NCBI GenBank assembly: GCA_017562135.1
Contig: QEYB01001315.1
Location: forward strand, 1-64,000
Origin: Dipylidium caninum
Lineage: Eukaryota; Platyhelminthes; Cestoda; Cyclophyllidea; Dipylidiidae
Reading direction: 5' to 3'
DNA length: 64,000 nt
Shown: positions 24,388 to 36,503 of the stretch, piece after piece
Layout of the letters: each line of letters starts with the position of its first letter
How positions within the stretch are numbered: position 1 is the stretch's first letter
Notes under the pieces: generated by a model
Database searches by the model: none
What the model was told of the DNA's origin: nothing
Seen by the model: the letters and a program-made list of their open reading frames with translations, nothing else
Position numbers and translations under genes: made by a program

Positions 24388-27300
24388 CTATCACATAAAC
24401 ATTACGCATTTCAAGAGGAAATCGAGGCATCCTCCACTCCCGCATCGTGAGAGGCATGCAGGAAAGACGAGTGACTATTTTTTGACATTTGATCGTTCGA
24501 TGCAATTGTAATCTCTATGAGGTACACACCTTCGATAGCCACTCTTTGGCCTTGTTCATCAACACAAGTCGCTTCGGCGCGTGGGTTATTTACAAATGCA
24601 GCTTTATGAATAACAGGAAGGTTTCCGTCATCCACGACTGAGGATATTGCACAGGAGTCAAAAGAGCTGACAGTGCACATGTGAGAGGTTTACAAAGCCA
24701 GCACAGGCCTTAAGGTGGATTTAAAACACGACTTTGTCTTTACGCAATAGACAGACCAGAAGAATAATGAAAATTAGTTCATTCGCCCAGGTGCAACGGA
24801 TAAAATTGCTTTCAAACGGTCAGAATGGAGGAGTTTGTGTGGAAATAGATTTGAGGACAGCGATTTACCAAGGCGACAGTTGTTAGAGATAAAAAAGTGT
24901 GGTGGGTAAATGACAGAGAGCATTCCGTAAAGGTTTGTTAGTGCGTAAGTGTACTTCGTCTCGTGTCAGTTCAGGAAGGCTAACTCCTTTGGATTTCGAC
25001 AGTGAAGGGAGAAATCCATATTCAATCTTAGAGAAAACAGGAAGTGGGAAAGGCGAGAAGAATCTAAGTTGCCGTTAGACTACAAGGAAAGCGAAAATAG
25101 CAGAAGTAAGCGAACCTCTATGTTTAGGGGGAATAATCGGGATAAAAACGGGCTCCGAGAGTAAAATTGAACGTCGAACTCGCTTTCCCATGAGATATGG
25201 AAAGTAGAAACTAGAAGGGATCAACCTATCCTCTCCAAGTTTTCCGTCCATTCCATCGCCCCAACATGACAGTGAGGGTAGTAGGGGGGCAACCTTGGCT
25301 TTTCTCAAGCCATCCCAATGTCGCCGAAATACTTGCAGATGCGAATTTATGACGGGTCGTAAGTGTCTCCCTTGACGCAATACGGCGAACCCATCTACGA
25401 AGGATAAACCAGTGGCCGGTAGTCGCCGGAATGTTAGCCATGTTAAATGGGGCAACTACCATGTCTACCCTACCTCGGCCCGATTGTACGTCGGATTCAG
25501 TTCGAGTAAAAACAATGAGGCGAAAGAGAACTCTTCTTACCTCGTAGTTTGAGTCATCTCTCTCATAAATTGAGGAAAAAAAAGTTCCTCTAAACATGGA
25601 CTACTGGCTATCGTCACTCTCCTCAGCGCATAAAACAATATCATGCAATTAGCAGCGATACATTTGTTATGTGATTCTGCAGCTTCTTGCCTTCTGCATA
25701 AATATGTGATCACCCAAATTCAGTGAGACAAGGGCCCGCACCAGTTACGCTTTTGTTCACCGCAAGCAACTCCTCATCTATTCGCATGGCAGTCCTTACG
25801 AGTCTGTTTTCGAAGACAGAGTTCCATGCAAGAAAACCATCAACTGCGGTGCGTCAACAATGTCCACGCGTGTATGGCTTTAGTCTTAAGACGTTAATAA
25901 CAAATTGCACGACCAGGGATGGAAATAGCTTTTGACCAACTCTGAGAACTCCTCCTTTGCCGCCATTGACCGCCTTTCGCACCTTCTAACCAGAACTGCA
26001 GTTCAACTTCAGAACTCGTTAGTAATGCGTGTGAAAGCGAAATGCACTTATAATTGGGCGAGGGGGTCAAGATAAACTTCGATTCTAGAGTCATTGTGAT
26101 TTCTGGGCCACAGGAACTCGTTAAATAAATGTGGCATCCGTTGATTTCCGCAGCTTCCTTCCCAATGAAACTGGAAAGAAAAGACGACTCGCATTCTACT
26201 TAAACTTCTGCCTCTTTACCTCCCAGTTAAACGTCCATAAATCTCCCAGTGGGGGTTGAAAATCAATGTTGTGCAGGAGAAAGATTAATTCCCCTTTAAA
26301 TATGACAAAAAATAAAATCGTAACATAAAATGAGGACTGCAGCCCTTACTCTAGCGGAAATAGGCGAGTTAGTGTTAGTGTCAAATATACGAAGGATGAG
26401 CCATCAGTGTAACGCTTATCTCCCTAATAAAATAATGGATTTTCGCGGTTGCATTCCCACACGGTTGAGGGGCGATTCCATAGGCCATACCATCGCAAAA
26501 TCATAGTACGAAAAATATTTGGAATAGAATTCCAAAAAACTTGTAGCTTTGCCAATGAGAAAGATAAACTCCCATTCTTATCTGGAAGGTAGCAAGTGAT
26601 GCTTCATCCCCTGAGAGGTAGCCAGGAACCTTACTTTGAGTCAAAAAAACCATCTACGTCATAAATGCCTTATTGTGGACAACAGTAACGCAGACGATCT
26701 CAATTAATAACTCAACGTAAAACGATGTAGCAACCGTACGCCTATGAGTCTGCAAGTAACACATCATCCAAGTGGCAAGTGGTAAGTGGTAAGTGTCTCT
26801 CATCAACCCATGCTGCGCTGTGAGCGAGGACAACCGTCGTTCTTCCCATCGTCCTTATCCTTTACTCTCGATAAAACCGCTTGTTTATGGGAGGCAGTGT
26901 GGCAGTCGTTGACACAGCCTCCTTCGCCGAATAACGCTAGACACGGCAAAGCGAGCCAATGCAACCATGAAAACGCCATTCTCTCATCGAACTCCCCTTG
27001 CAAAGTGCTTTCGAATGAACAAGTGGAGAAACACTGCGGACTGTAAGCTTGCAACTGCGTCTGACTAATTTGCCCACCTTCACCATCGTCAGGCAGACGA
27101 GCTCCCTCGCTCCGTGCAGATCTCGAAAATGGAACATTTGCTTAACACCCTATATCACCTCCACGTAGGCGCACATCCTCGCGGGAGGCGACCGCAGTTT
27201 CTAAAGATCGTTTCTTTGGCTTCACCACTGCGACTAGTTGTTGTGGCAGTGGCAGTGTGGCGGTGGTGTTGGCGGTGACGGTGACGGTGACGGTGGCGGT

Positions 27301-29809
27301 GGCGGTGGCCGCGGCAGCGCCAGTGGCACGCGCTCCTCGGAGGCGATCGATTTGTGTTCACGAGAGCGAAGAAAGCAGTGCACCAGTTGTGCAACTTACC
27401 TTAAAAAATTTACGCGACGTTTTGGCAACCATCACTTCTCCCTTTCCCTCCCGATGCTGTGTACTCGATCCGACTGCAGTCGCAGTGTGCGAAGGTGACG
27501 GGAGTTGGAAAAAGGAAAGCGCAAAGATGATGGTATTTTGCCCTCTCGTTGTCTCTGCATTCCATATTTCCCCTCTTTTCTCATTAGCCACGTGGTGGTA
27601 AGGCGAAGCAGTGGTTATCTCACGCATAGCACGACAACGTCTTGTCTATTTTCCTCTCCTGTCCACTGGGTCGTTTGCCTACTGATAACTCCACGGTCTT
27701 CTCACACCCACATCTTCTTACCTACTTGAATACCAAAAGAGGTGTCTCATTGTCGTTTATACGGACTATCGGTTCCGCTCCCCCTCTACCCGTGCTGAAG
27801 AACACTTCGTTTTACGATGGAACTCCCTCAGAGTCGGTGAAGGCAACGTCGAATGAGTGGTTGCGTTACACTTGACGAAACAGTTCACAGTCCACTGTGT
27901 GACAGGGAATGGTGGTGATGTGGCATCACCTTAGACAAGTCTACCACATACGTGAATGAGTTCCACGTGTCCAAACTGGAGGAGTTATTCTACCTCATAC
28001 GAGAGTGTGTCGAGGGCATTGGCTGATGTGAGCTAAAGCGAATCGAAGTACTCACATTTTGTGTAACCGCTGAAATCACCATCACCTTGGATCCAGATAT
28101 CACTGGACTGCATCCGCAACTGCGACATTTGCGACAGAAGGCAATACACTGAAACCTCGAGGATTATTCGGAACGGAGACTGACCAAGCTCATGAACTCA
28201 ACGCTGCGACGTAGTTTGAGATCTGGATAAGAACACGAGTGGGACTGCACTTCATATGCCTTGCGGCAATTTTAACTGTTCGCGGGAAGACAAAGTGCAG
28301 GCAATACAGTCCCCATTTGCTGTCCATGAATTGAATACGAATAGGCTTGATTTCCATTGCAATGAATATTTAATATTAATTACTTTGAGCGAAATTGAAC
28401 CTCAAAAGACCTCCACCTAGTTCACAAAGCGCCATTTTCAAAAAATGATATGAAAAACATGCATAATTGTGAGTTTGGGGTGCAACAACTTTTCTTTTAG
28501 TAAATAGTGTACCCATTTTTTGGTCAGTGGATTTGAAGTTTCCACACCACACCAACATGGACGGCCTGTTGCTCACATGTGACTTAACTAACTATCTCTT
28601 CAAACCCTTGTCTACCTCTGTCAAGCGTGAAATCACGATTTCCAAGCGTCTTAATGGTGATTAAAACATCATCAACTCTAGCATTGCCGGTAGATAAAGT
28701 GACTTTTGAAATTAATTTTCGTAGGCGTATGATTCCCTCCCCGGCAAGCCTAGACCGCGGAAGTAAATCATTTGAAAAAGCTCGCCACCTCATTTAGTCC
28801 TTCTAGGGCCGATAAAGTGGTGAGTTTCGCTTCATTACCCGTCACCGAACAGAATTGACGGATTGGGTTTCATGTGTGAGCAACCTATCGCGATTTAACA
28901 CAGGCCTTCTAATTTCCTTATTAAAATCATTGAAGGCAGCAACCAAATTTGAACTCACGCAGCAAATCCATCACACCCAATTTTTATTGTGTACAATTAA
29001 GGGGGAGCGGGTGCGTTTTAAGACTCCGGAATGGCCTCAATTTGCCGACTCGTCACGAATGACTTCACCGGAAGTCTAGAGAGTCCAAGGATAGCAATTG
29101 ATGACAATTTCAGCAGCCAAAATAATTACACTAATGGAGTCCGAGGGCACACACCAAATTCGCCCGTTAGATATCCTCCTCCTAATGACCCTATCCTCAT
29201 TATTTTCCCAACTTAATTATAACGCAGGCAAGAGGGTCGCACGAGTGTCCTTCTGAAGAGAATATTTTGAATTAAAGATTCCAAAGTAAGTTAAATGCCA
29301 AACACGTCCACGCAAAAAAAGATGGAGTCAACCGCTACTTGAGAAGAGTTTAGGTAGATATATAAGGACTAAGGAGCATTGTCGAGGCATAACAACTCGG
29401 CAACAACTGACGAGATTTCAAGTAGGCGGGGAGAGGTTGTGGATCCCCTTCAGTCAAATTTATGCCCATTTTCACGTCACTCAAACGCTCTCCACTTAGA
29501 GGCTCAAGAAATAGACTTGAACAAATACAAAAGTCGCCCGTTTGCCGTCGATGCTTCGCTTTTTCCAACGATCCATGTGGATTCCAATTCTGGCGTCCAG
29601 TTAATACACAGACTTACAGACTTTGAATCAACCTGTGAGAAAATAAAGCTGAGGTTTACCCTACGTAAGGATACCGAGGGAGCTTTGTGAGATCCTCGCT
29701 TTATTCGGCAAGTGCGAGCAATCTAATGATGAAAAGCAAGTTAAATCTCCACCGTCCACACGCTAGCAGTTCAATTGAAAGGCAAAATTCCTTCCGTGAG
29801 CGAAAGCGA
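24388..29809. other. Part of the 6.2 kb TRAPPC13 intron; possible nested plus-strand coding
   Basis: The intron between exons c and e runs from 30564 to 24388. Within it, about 27092-27250 follows a good acceptor (ccttcaccatcgtcag) and reads RSVQISKMEHLLNTLYHLH. Around 27340-27500 another frame reads VQLTLKNLRDVLATITSP and meets a gtgacg donor. Around 27740-27875 a frame ends SNEWLRYT and a stop. They could be exons of a nested gene on the opposite strand, but the linking phases are not consistent and none is recognised. The rest shows nothing. Confidence 0.25.
27243..27320. repeat. GGTGAC/GGTGGC hexamer tandem repeat
   Basis: A run of ggtgac and ggtggc units encodes Val-Thr/Val-Ala or Gly-Asp repeats depending on frame. 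It looks like a simple repeat lying between two coding-like stretches. Confidence 0.8.
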
Positions 29810-30564
29810 AAATAATGTCGAAGAGGTATATTGTTGCTAAATCCAGTCGTGCTGCCTGTCGTCAAGCTCGCCTATAAGGCTCTGATCTCGATTAGTTTAT
29901 TAGGGAAGGCGGCAATAACCAAATTCACATTTATCACCACTATTACTACAGCCACCACTTTCCAAATTATCGACAAGTCGGCTAACATTTCGATGCACAA
30001 ACAAAAGTTGTCGTTCAGTAAGTCAACAGTCCGGAAAGGGCCCGCCTGATTCTTAATCTCCCACCAAAATACCACAAACAAACGTAGAGTTTCGACTAGA
30101 GCTTGTCGTCTGGAAAATTATGACTATTTTTGTTTAACGAATGGTAACGTCCATTCCCATCGTCTACTCTAAGTGTAAAGTTATCTCAGCTTCCATTTGT
30201 GATGAAGTTTCTGGCTGAAAAACGAAACTCGAAATTTCCTCGGAACTCCGATTTATTTGTTTGGTCTTCGTTAGAAGAGTAGTAGACAATGGAAAGAAGG
30301 ATCCGCCTCGATGGCGTGAGTAAACTCATGGATGAATAAAATAAACTCAGGATTTCCGAGATGAACAAGGCACGTTTTGAGAATAGAGATTACATGGGTT
30401 AATGCCCGTGAGTGCTCAGAAATGACGAGTGGCTAGATTGGAAAAGTTTCTCGAACAGTAAATTTTATACTTAAACAAGCATACACGCTCATTGTAGACT
30501 GAGTCAGAAAAAATTTCGTTTATATCTACGTAACCAATGCAAGGTTTGGAAAATACCAACTCAC

Positions 30565-30695
30565 TTGGTCCAATCAACAAGGGAATTCAAGTCTGTGACC
30601 TTGAGGAGGGGGCCTGGCTCCCAGGCGATTCGCTGCACCATGAGGGGCTGTTGGGTGAGATTTTCGATCTCTGCCTCTACGTATATATCGGAGTC
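30565..30695 (-). CDS. TRAPPC13: TRAPPC13 exon c, right-arm gene
   Basis: A 131-base minus-strand exon (acceptor ccctacaccgtacag, donor aa|gtgagt) encodes the same peptide as the left exon 13596-13726: SDIYVEAEIENLTQQPLMVQ through LNSLVDWT. It differs only at GTA/GTT and TCC/TCT, both synonymous. Phase 2 at its end is completed by the first base of exon e, 6.2 kb away. It contributes the family's VFLEAQIQN segment. Confidence 0.85.
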
Positions 30696-31201
30696 CTGTA
30701 CGGTGTAGGGAGGGAAGAAAAGTGAGTAAAAACTCTAGGAAGCACTAAGGTGTTATGAGCCAGTACAAAAAATTGCAACTACGAGGAAAGTATTCTCAAA
30801 TAGCAAGGTGACTTTCGGCCTTTTATACTTGGGAATTATGTCACTCCTATAAAAAGTGTTGTACTCTGAAGGTTAGATGTTAGGCAGTCTGTTCACCGAA
30901 TGCGAACCCTTTGGAGTAGAAAATACCTCAGACGCAAGGGTTAACTTGCGATGATGCTATATCATAAGTACATTTAACTTAAAATCGAGAGCAGTCGTGG
31001 AGAGCACTGAGCAGATTTAGGTTAAGAGGAGAGTAACTAGCAGGAGCTCTGGAGAACTCCCCGCTTATGACGTAGGTGCTGCTATGGTGTCGGGGAAGTA
31101 AATCTGGCCAAACAAGGTATGCCGAGGATGTAGGCCACAACGCAGACAGCCAGGTACAGTAAGAGGAAAAGTGGAAGTAATAGGCAGAGTGCAGCACTCA
31201 C

Positions 31202-31246
31202 CAAGGTTGAGATTTGCGTTTGTCTGAAATTGAACGGCTTCTCCAC
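31202..31246 (-). CDS. TRAPPC13: TRAPPC13 exon b, right-arm gene
   Basis: A 45-base phase 0-0 exon (acceptor ttccccctttag, donor ttg|gtgagt) reads VEKPFNFRQTQISTL, the same as the left exon 13013-13057 apart from two synonymous changes. It corresponds to VLKPLDVKTKFYNAE of animal TRAPPC13. Confidence 0.8.
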
Positions 31247-32467
31247 CTAAAGGGGGAACAGAGACAAATCCCTTTGAGATGAGTCGGCAGGACCCCCTCT
31301 CTACTCGTAAAACACCGTCTAATGGCTATCTTGTCACTGCGTCAACATCACTTCTTAGGAATGATAGCAGCAAGAGTGGCATGCCTCCATGTTGACAGCA
31401 TGGAACCTATTTGCAATCATAGGCACAAGCTCCTCCCGATTGTTCCCCTATTGACACGCAGCTAGGCTACCGAATGGTTCCATTCATCATAATAATCTTC
31501 ATACCGACGTATAAAATATCACCTCGCCGTCGTAAGCCTGGCCAGTTAGTGGAAGAACTGAAGAGAGGCTGAGTAATCATTATGGTGAAGGTAGAGACTT
31601 ACTCTCAATGACAGTCAGATAAACTAAGATTGTCTGACTGGAAGTGGAGTCTCCCTCAGTAAGCATAGTAATGTCCACTCTGTAATGAGGCGACTTCGCA
31701 AGGTCATGACTCTCGATATCTATTCCTTTGAAAAGGACCACTACGCACCCAGACACAGGCTCCACCCTTCAGGGCCTCCGAGCACCCATTAATGGGCAAT
31801 AGTGACAAAAGTATTGACTCCAGCCTCCACATTAAACCAACGTGTATCGAAACCCATCGGCACACATCTGAAGTAAAATATCTTACTTTCACCGCTCCTT
31901 TTATCGACTACCCTAGGCATCAGAGGTTTTTCTCCACATCCACCTCTCAACGTGTTGCTCGACGAAACATCAAGTGGTGTTTGTCACGAAACTAAGACCC
32001 AAGAAGGCTGGATAGTGTGCTTTCTTACTGGATAGGGGTTTGGACGAGAAAGCTTACTTTCAGGTCCAGTTGAATAAAAGTAAGTAAATAACACATGGTG
32101 ACAGAATGCACTTCCATAGGTGAAGTTGGTCAGACGTTCGTACAGGAGAGGGGAAGGTCCTCAGTAAAAAAAAATAGACTGTCCCAATGCCAAATCAGTG
32201 GGAAATGTGGCAATTGATCTTAAAATAATAGACATGAAAGAGAAAGTAACAGCTCTTCTGTTGTTAACAAAATTCGAGTGTTACTGGTGCATTCAGATAA
32301 GGCCATTTGACAGCGGACAATTAAAATGGCCATCGTAAAGCTCCGTCACGCATATCACAAATTAGAGGAAGATGTTGCCAAAAACTGACCACCACATTGT
32401 GAGAACAATGGGCAATGTCAAAGAAGAGTGCTAGTGATAATAATGCATAGAAAGAGGAGATACTTAC

Positions 32468-32526
32468 TGTTATTTTGAAATTTTTTATGAAGTTCCTAGT
32501 CACCTCTTCCTCCGGTTCGCCCTCCT
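32468..32526 (-). CDS. TRAPPC13: TRAPPC13 exon a, right-arm gene
   Basis: A 59-base exon (acceptor tctcattttag, donor aca|gtaagt) is identical in sequence to the left exon 11151-11209. Its opening AG joins the single G at the end of exon d to give Glu, so the spliced reading is SSK-E-EGEPEEEVTRNFIK. This corresponds to the family's GEKMYFRKFFKF segment. Confidence 0.8.
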
Positions 32527-33814
32527 CTAAAATGAGACCCGATAGAGCATTAGAGTGGTGAGCACGTGGGAAATACGCGTTATTGAGGGGTGGAGAAAGG
32601 GAAATCTACCAAAACTACATCATGGGGTATACATGCACTACTCCCCGTCAGGTATGAAAGTCAGTGACAATTCAACGTCGCATGAAACGTCGACCGGAGG
32701 GATGAAGTGTTGGGAAGCATTGCAAGTCTGACAAGCATAAGTGAGGAATTCCTATAACCGATAGAAGAAGAGGAGAAACACCAAAGCCAAGACGTCCATT
32801 CCGATAGATGTATTTGTCAAACAAACAGTTTGGGCAGGAATAATGACGAAACTGTCATTTAGGGCAAAACCAGCCTTATAATCGTCGCAGTAGAGCTCCT
32901 GCGTAGTTAGCAGGCCACGTGTTGTGGATAGGACACATCCTGTACCATTGAAACTCTCTAGATTGTTCATTCGCAAAGACTACTCAATCTGCACCATATC
33001 TTGGAGAATGGGAGGAGGGTTAAAAGACAAGTCTGCCTGTTTGACCTTCTCAATTAAAGTACAGACAGGCGATTGCGAAAGTAAGCAGTCCGAGGGGAAT
33101 GGAACACTTTTACTCGAACTCAATTAGAGGTTTGGAAATGCTCCGCACGTGAACATTACAACGAGGTGGTCGTGGACACAGTATTCCAATGTGTAGCTCA
33201 CATGTCATCTGCTACCCCAAGTGACTACTTGTTAATTCACAGATCTTTCCCTGTTGGGAAAAATAACGTTGGATGGGAAAATCGCGTATTCAAGTGAAAT
33301 GCTACTGTTTCGCCCCACATTAGCAGAATCGGAAAGTGTGGGAATTACTTCGATCAACGCCCTGGCCGCCATCCTAATTAGCCCAGCAAATGGAGAAATG
33401 GGAGGGATAATAATATGGAAAAGGTCAATCGCCCATTCGAGTTGCCCCACGGATGGCTTATGATCAAACAACTTTAACAAAAAAACCTTTTCATTCATCT
33501 AGTTTTACATTCATGGAATTCGCTGGCACATCATCACCTGCACGACCAGCCCACGAATACTCAATCGACTATTCATCAACTCACATTGAACTAGTCCATT
33601 CAGGTACCACGACGATCTAAGTTAAGCGGATTACTTGTCCATAAAAGCTCATAATAATTGCTTTTGACTCGTCATAATGCCAGAAAGCTGAATGATTCAT
33701 TTTAGTGACCCTTAATCATGTCATCTATGAAATGGTAGTTTTGATAGGCTTGACAATTCTCAAAGGCTTCATGTAAGACCAAAACAATCGCCGTACAAAA
33801 TAGCCATCATTTAC

Positions 33815-34130
33815 CTTTGGAAGAAGCAAGAGAAGCTGTGAAAGGCTGTTGGGGACCGACAGAAGGAGGCGGTTGAAATGCAGAAGTAGTCGGAGCAAGA
33901 GAAGACAATGGAACCCGCGCTACGTAGGAGACAGAACACATCAGGATATTTTCACCCAACTCCTTCAGGTCATGCTGCACCACAGCGTTGAAATTCTCAT
34001 GCGGACGCAGTCGGTATCCTCCTACTGGCCACCCACCCACCCCACCTCCTTCTGCTATACTTGGAAGCTGACCTGCGGCCACTCCACGAATCGCCAAAGG
34101 AGTATATTCTGCGCTCCCCTTCGCCGCCAC
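33815..34130 (-). CDS. TRAPPC13: TRAPPC13 exon d, right-arm gene, absent from the left arm
   Basis: A 316-base exon runs from acceptor tgtcttactttgcag to donor aaag|gtaaat and enters in phase 0. Its core, AVVQHDLKELGENILMCSVS followed by YVAR, matches animal TRAPPC13 [21 protein letters not shown]. It is flanked by a Gly/Pro-rich stretch before the core and a Ser/Pro-rich linker after it (about 30 residues), longer than in vertebrates. It leaves one base, completed by exon a. Upstream exons for the roughly 100 N-terminal residues of the family were not found in 34131-42700, so the gene model starts here only as seen. Confidence 0.8.
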
Positions 34131-36369
34131 CTGCAAAGTAAGACACCACTTATGTCCTACTAGTTTCAGTAGTCCTTTTACACGTGAATAGACCAAGGAT
34201 GCGTCCTAATGCACTTTACTGAGATGTTACAGTGCAGCTTTAGGGAGGGACAACAAGAAACAAAACTCTCTCCGGGTGACGATAACACAAGAATTTTGGC
34301 GAGTATGGGTGCCCTACTTCCGTTATCGTGGGGTTTGAAAGCCATTTTTAATCTTCACTTGCATAATCCGCCTCGGTCCATTAGGAAGGGAGTATAATGG
34401 ACGATATCAGTAGGACTGGAGCACACGACGAGGAGGGGCGCTGAATTTAATTTAGTAGCGATGACAACTTTGATCAACGTTGTTGCTAATTAACAGAAAG
34501 CGCTGTTCAAGGCCTAATGATAAGCTCAAAACGTCAACTAAGGTAAGAATTGAAAGTGCAGATGCTCTACAGAGAATCGTAGGAAACATCAGCACAAATA
34601 GTGGAATCTGTGTACAGTCCCGGGGGTTGGATGATTGCGAATTACTCGGTCAGATGACTAAATGGGATAGAATGCCCAACTCATTCAACCTCTGATAAAG
34701 TAAGTCTGAAAGCAATCTGATTAAACACATTTACATGCTGACTACTAACAAATGAACTCCAAACTGTCAACTGGTGTTTCTGCAAACCGGTACTGGCATG
34801 AGTTAGTTCATTCAGAAGTGTACATTGGTCTGCAGCAGGAAATTAAAAAGTTGTCTTGACAGTAGCGTTTTTAGGTAGAGCTCCGCAGTTTGGCCAGGGG
34901 AGATTCGCACCTCATTCAGGGTCTTTTACTTACTCGGTGCGAATATATAAGCCAGAAAAGACTTCAAACAGATGAGAAACGGTGACCAAATCAGGCATCG
35001 TAAATTTAGCGATCACAGTTAAAAGAGTGAGTTAAATGAGGGGGTAGCCTCGACTTACGCTTTCAGTCTAAGTAGTACTGTCGAGTGAAGCATACAAGTG
35101 CCTGTAGGAAGTCAAAGTTTCCCTCCGACAGACACCTGAAAACAAGGTTATGAACCATGGAGAATTTCCGTCCTCGCGATTCCGTTAACGCACGAATGCC
35201 ACAAGCTCAGTTATCGCCTCCTGCCCGCTAAAACACTTTCCTGTCCCGGTCACCGTCACGCATACGTCTAATGACTGCCTTATTATTCTGTGCATCATGC
35301 CGTCAGATCGCTAATTTCAATATCAATAGTAAACAAGATTGCAGTTGATAGGAAAGCTTCGCTCCACAAAAGATGCAGCAAGTAGCTAATGTTAAAACAG
35401 CGTTGCCAATGAGTCATTCCGTAACTAGGCTTTCTGTTCCCCGTTTCTTACATACAGATTACTAGGAAGCCGGGATTGCGCAATATTTTGATTTACTAAG
35501 CCGCACTATGGAAAACCGAAGTGTCTATATGAGAATCTACCCTTCTTTGACGTCCTACTTAACACTACGTAACTCCGACCCTCCGCTTTTCCCTACTCCC
35601 ATCACTAATGCAGCCGCAGGCATGTTCATTCTAATTTTTCCCCAAGGGTAACCGAGAGGGCTTCTTCGGAACAACCGGTAGTCATTATTATGACGGATAT
35701 GCAAAGTGATACGCCTTGGTAGCTATATTGTCTTCTACGTAAATACCTCGGGTGAAGTCTTAACTTTGTCAAGTAGCCACCAACAGGTTGAAAAGGACAG
35801 GCGGAAAGAATTCGAGAGAATCCACCTCAACTAGCCAGACGCCTTTTTACCATAAATATCCTGATTCGATAGACTTATTGTTAACTTCGAGTAAGAATAA
35901 ATGTGAGTTTTTGGGCGACAATTAAAACCCCATTAATTTGAAGTGGGCAAAACAAACATGAATTTGGGATTGCGAAGATACCAGTAGTGAAGTAGGCTGC
36001 GAATGGGTAAATTTAGGATTTGTCGACGACCAAATACACGCACACATTTCTCGTAGTCTGGGATCAAGGCAAATAGGGAAATGAGAATCACCTTCACCTG
36101 TAAACTGACCAGATGCGCCTCAAACGAAGGATGGAATTTGGCCGATTTTATCAGCAGTGCAAAATAATTGCGGAAAGTCCAATCGCTCTGAGTATTTCCT
36201 GGATAATATTTCACAGACCATCTGAGCAAATGCAATTATCGCCGTTTCCCCTTTACCTTTGTGTACAAATTCTGTGAATTTGTCGAAAGATCAAAGCACA
36301 AATGCCACTATTACGAGCAGGATTTGCGATTGTTGCGGAGAGACTTCAAAATGGTGAAGTAGGAGAAGC

Positions 36370-36503
36370 AAGAGGAAAAGGAGGAAGAGGAAAAGGAGGA
36401 AGAGGAAAAGGAGGAAGAGGAAAAGGAGGAAGAGGAAAAGGAGGAAGAGGAAAAGGAGGAAGAGGAAAAGGAGGAAGAGGAAAAGGAGGAAGAGGAAAAG
36501 GAG
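36370..36503. repeat. 15-bp AG-rich minisatellite
   Basis: About nine near-perfect copies of the unit gaggaagaggaaaag, purine-only on the plus strand. The corresponding place in the left arm (about 6238-6312) is a diverged pyrimidine tract without this regular unit, so the array expanded after the duplication. The Gly-Lys-Gly-Arg frame it creates is not a gene. Confidence 0.9.

Noticed and set aside
27853..28330. A plus-strand frame with protein-like stretches (VNEFHVSKLEELFYLIRECV, ITLDPDITGLHPQLRHLRQK) separated by TGA codons, suggesting TGA recoding, selenocysteine or a mitochondrial insertion.
   Set aside because: The stops are spaced about as expected by chance, the base composition is unlike flatworm mitochondrial DNA, no mitochondrial protein is recognisable and no selenocysteine element was seen.
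13960..30368. A 60-codon frame conserved between the arms (13960-14142 plus, 30368-30186 minus), reading RRILLSIVYYSSNEDQTN.
   Set aside because: It lies in the intron after exon c and its changes include many replacements at the same rate as flanking sequence, unlike the true exons. It has no splice-site support.
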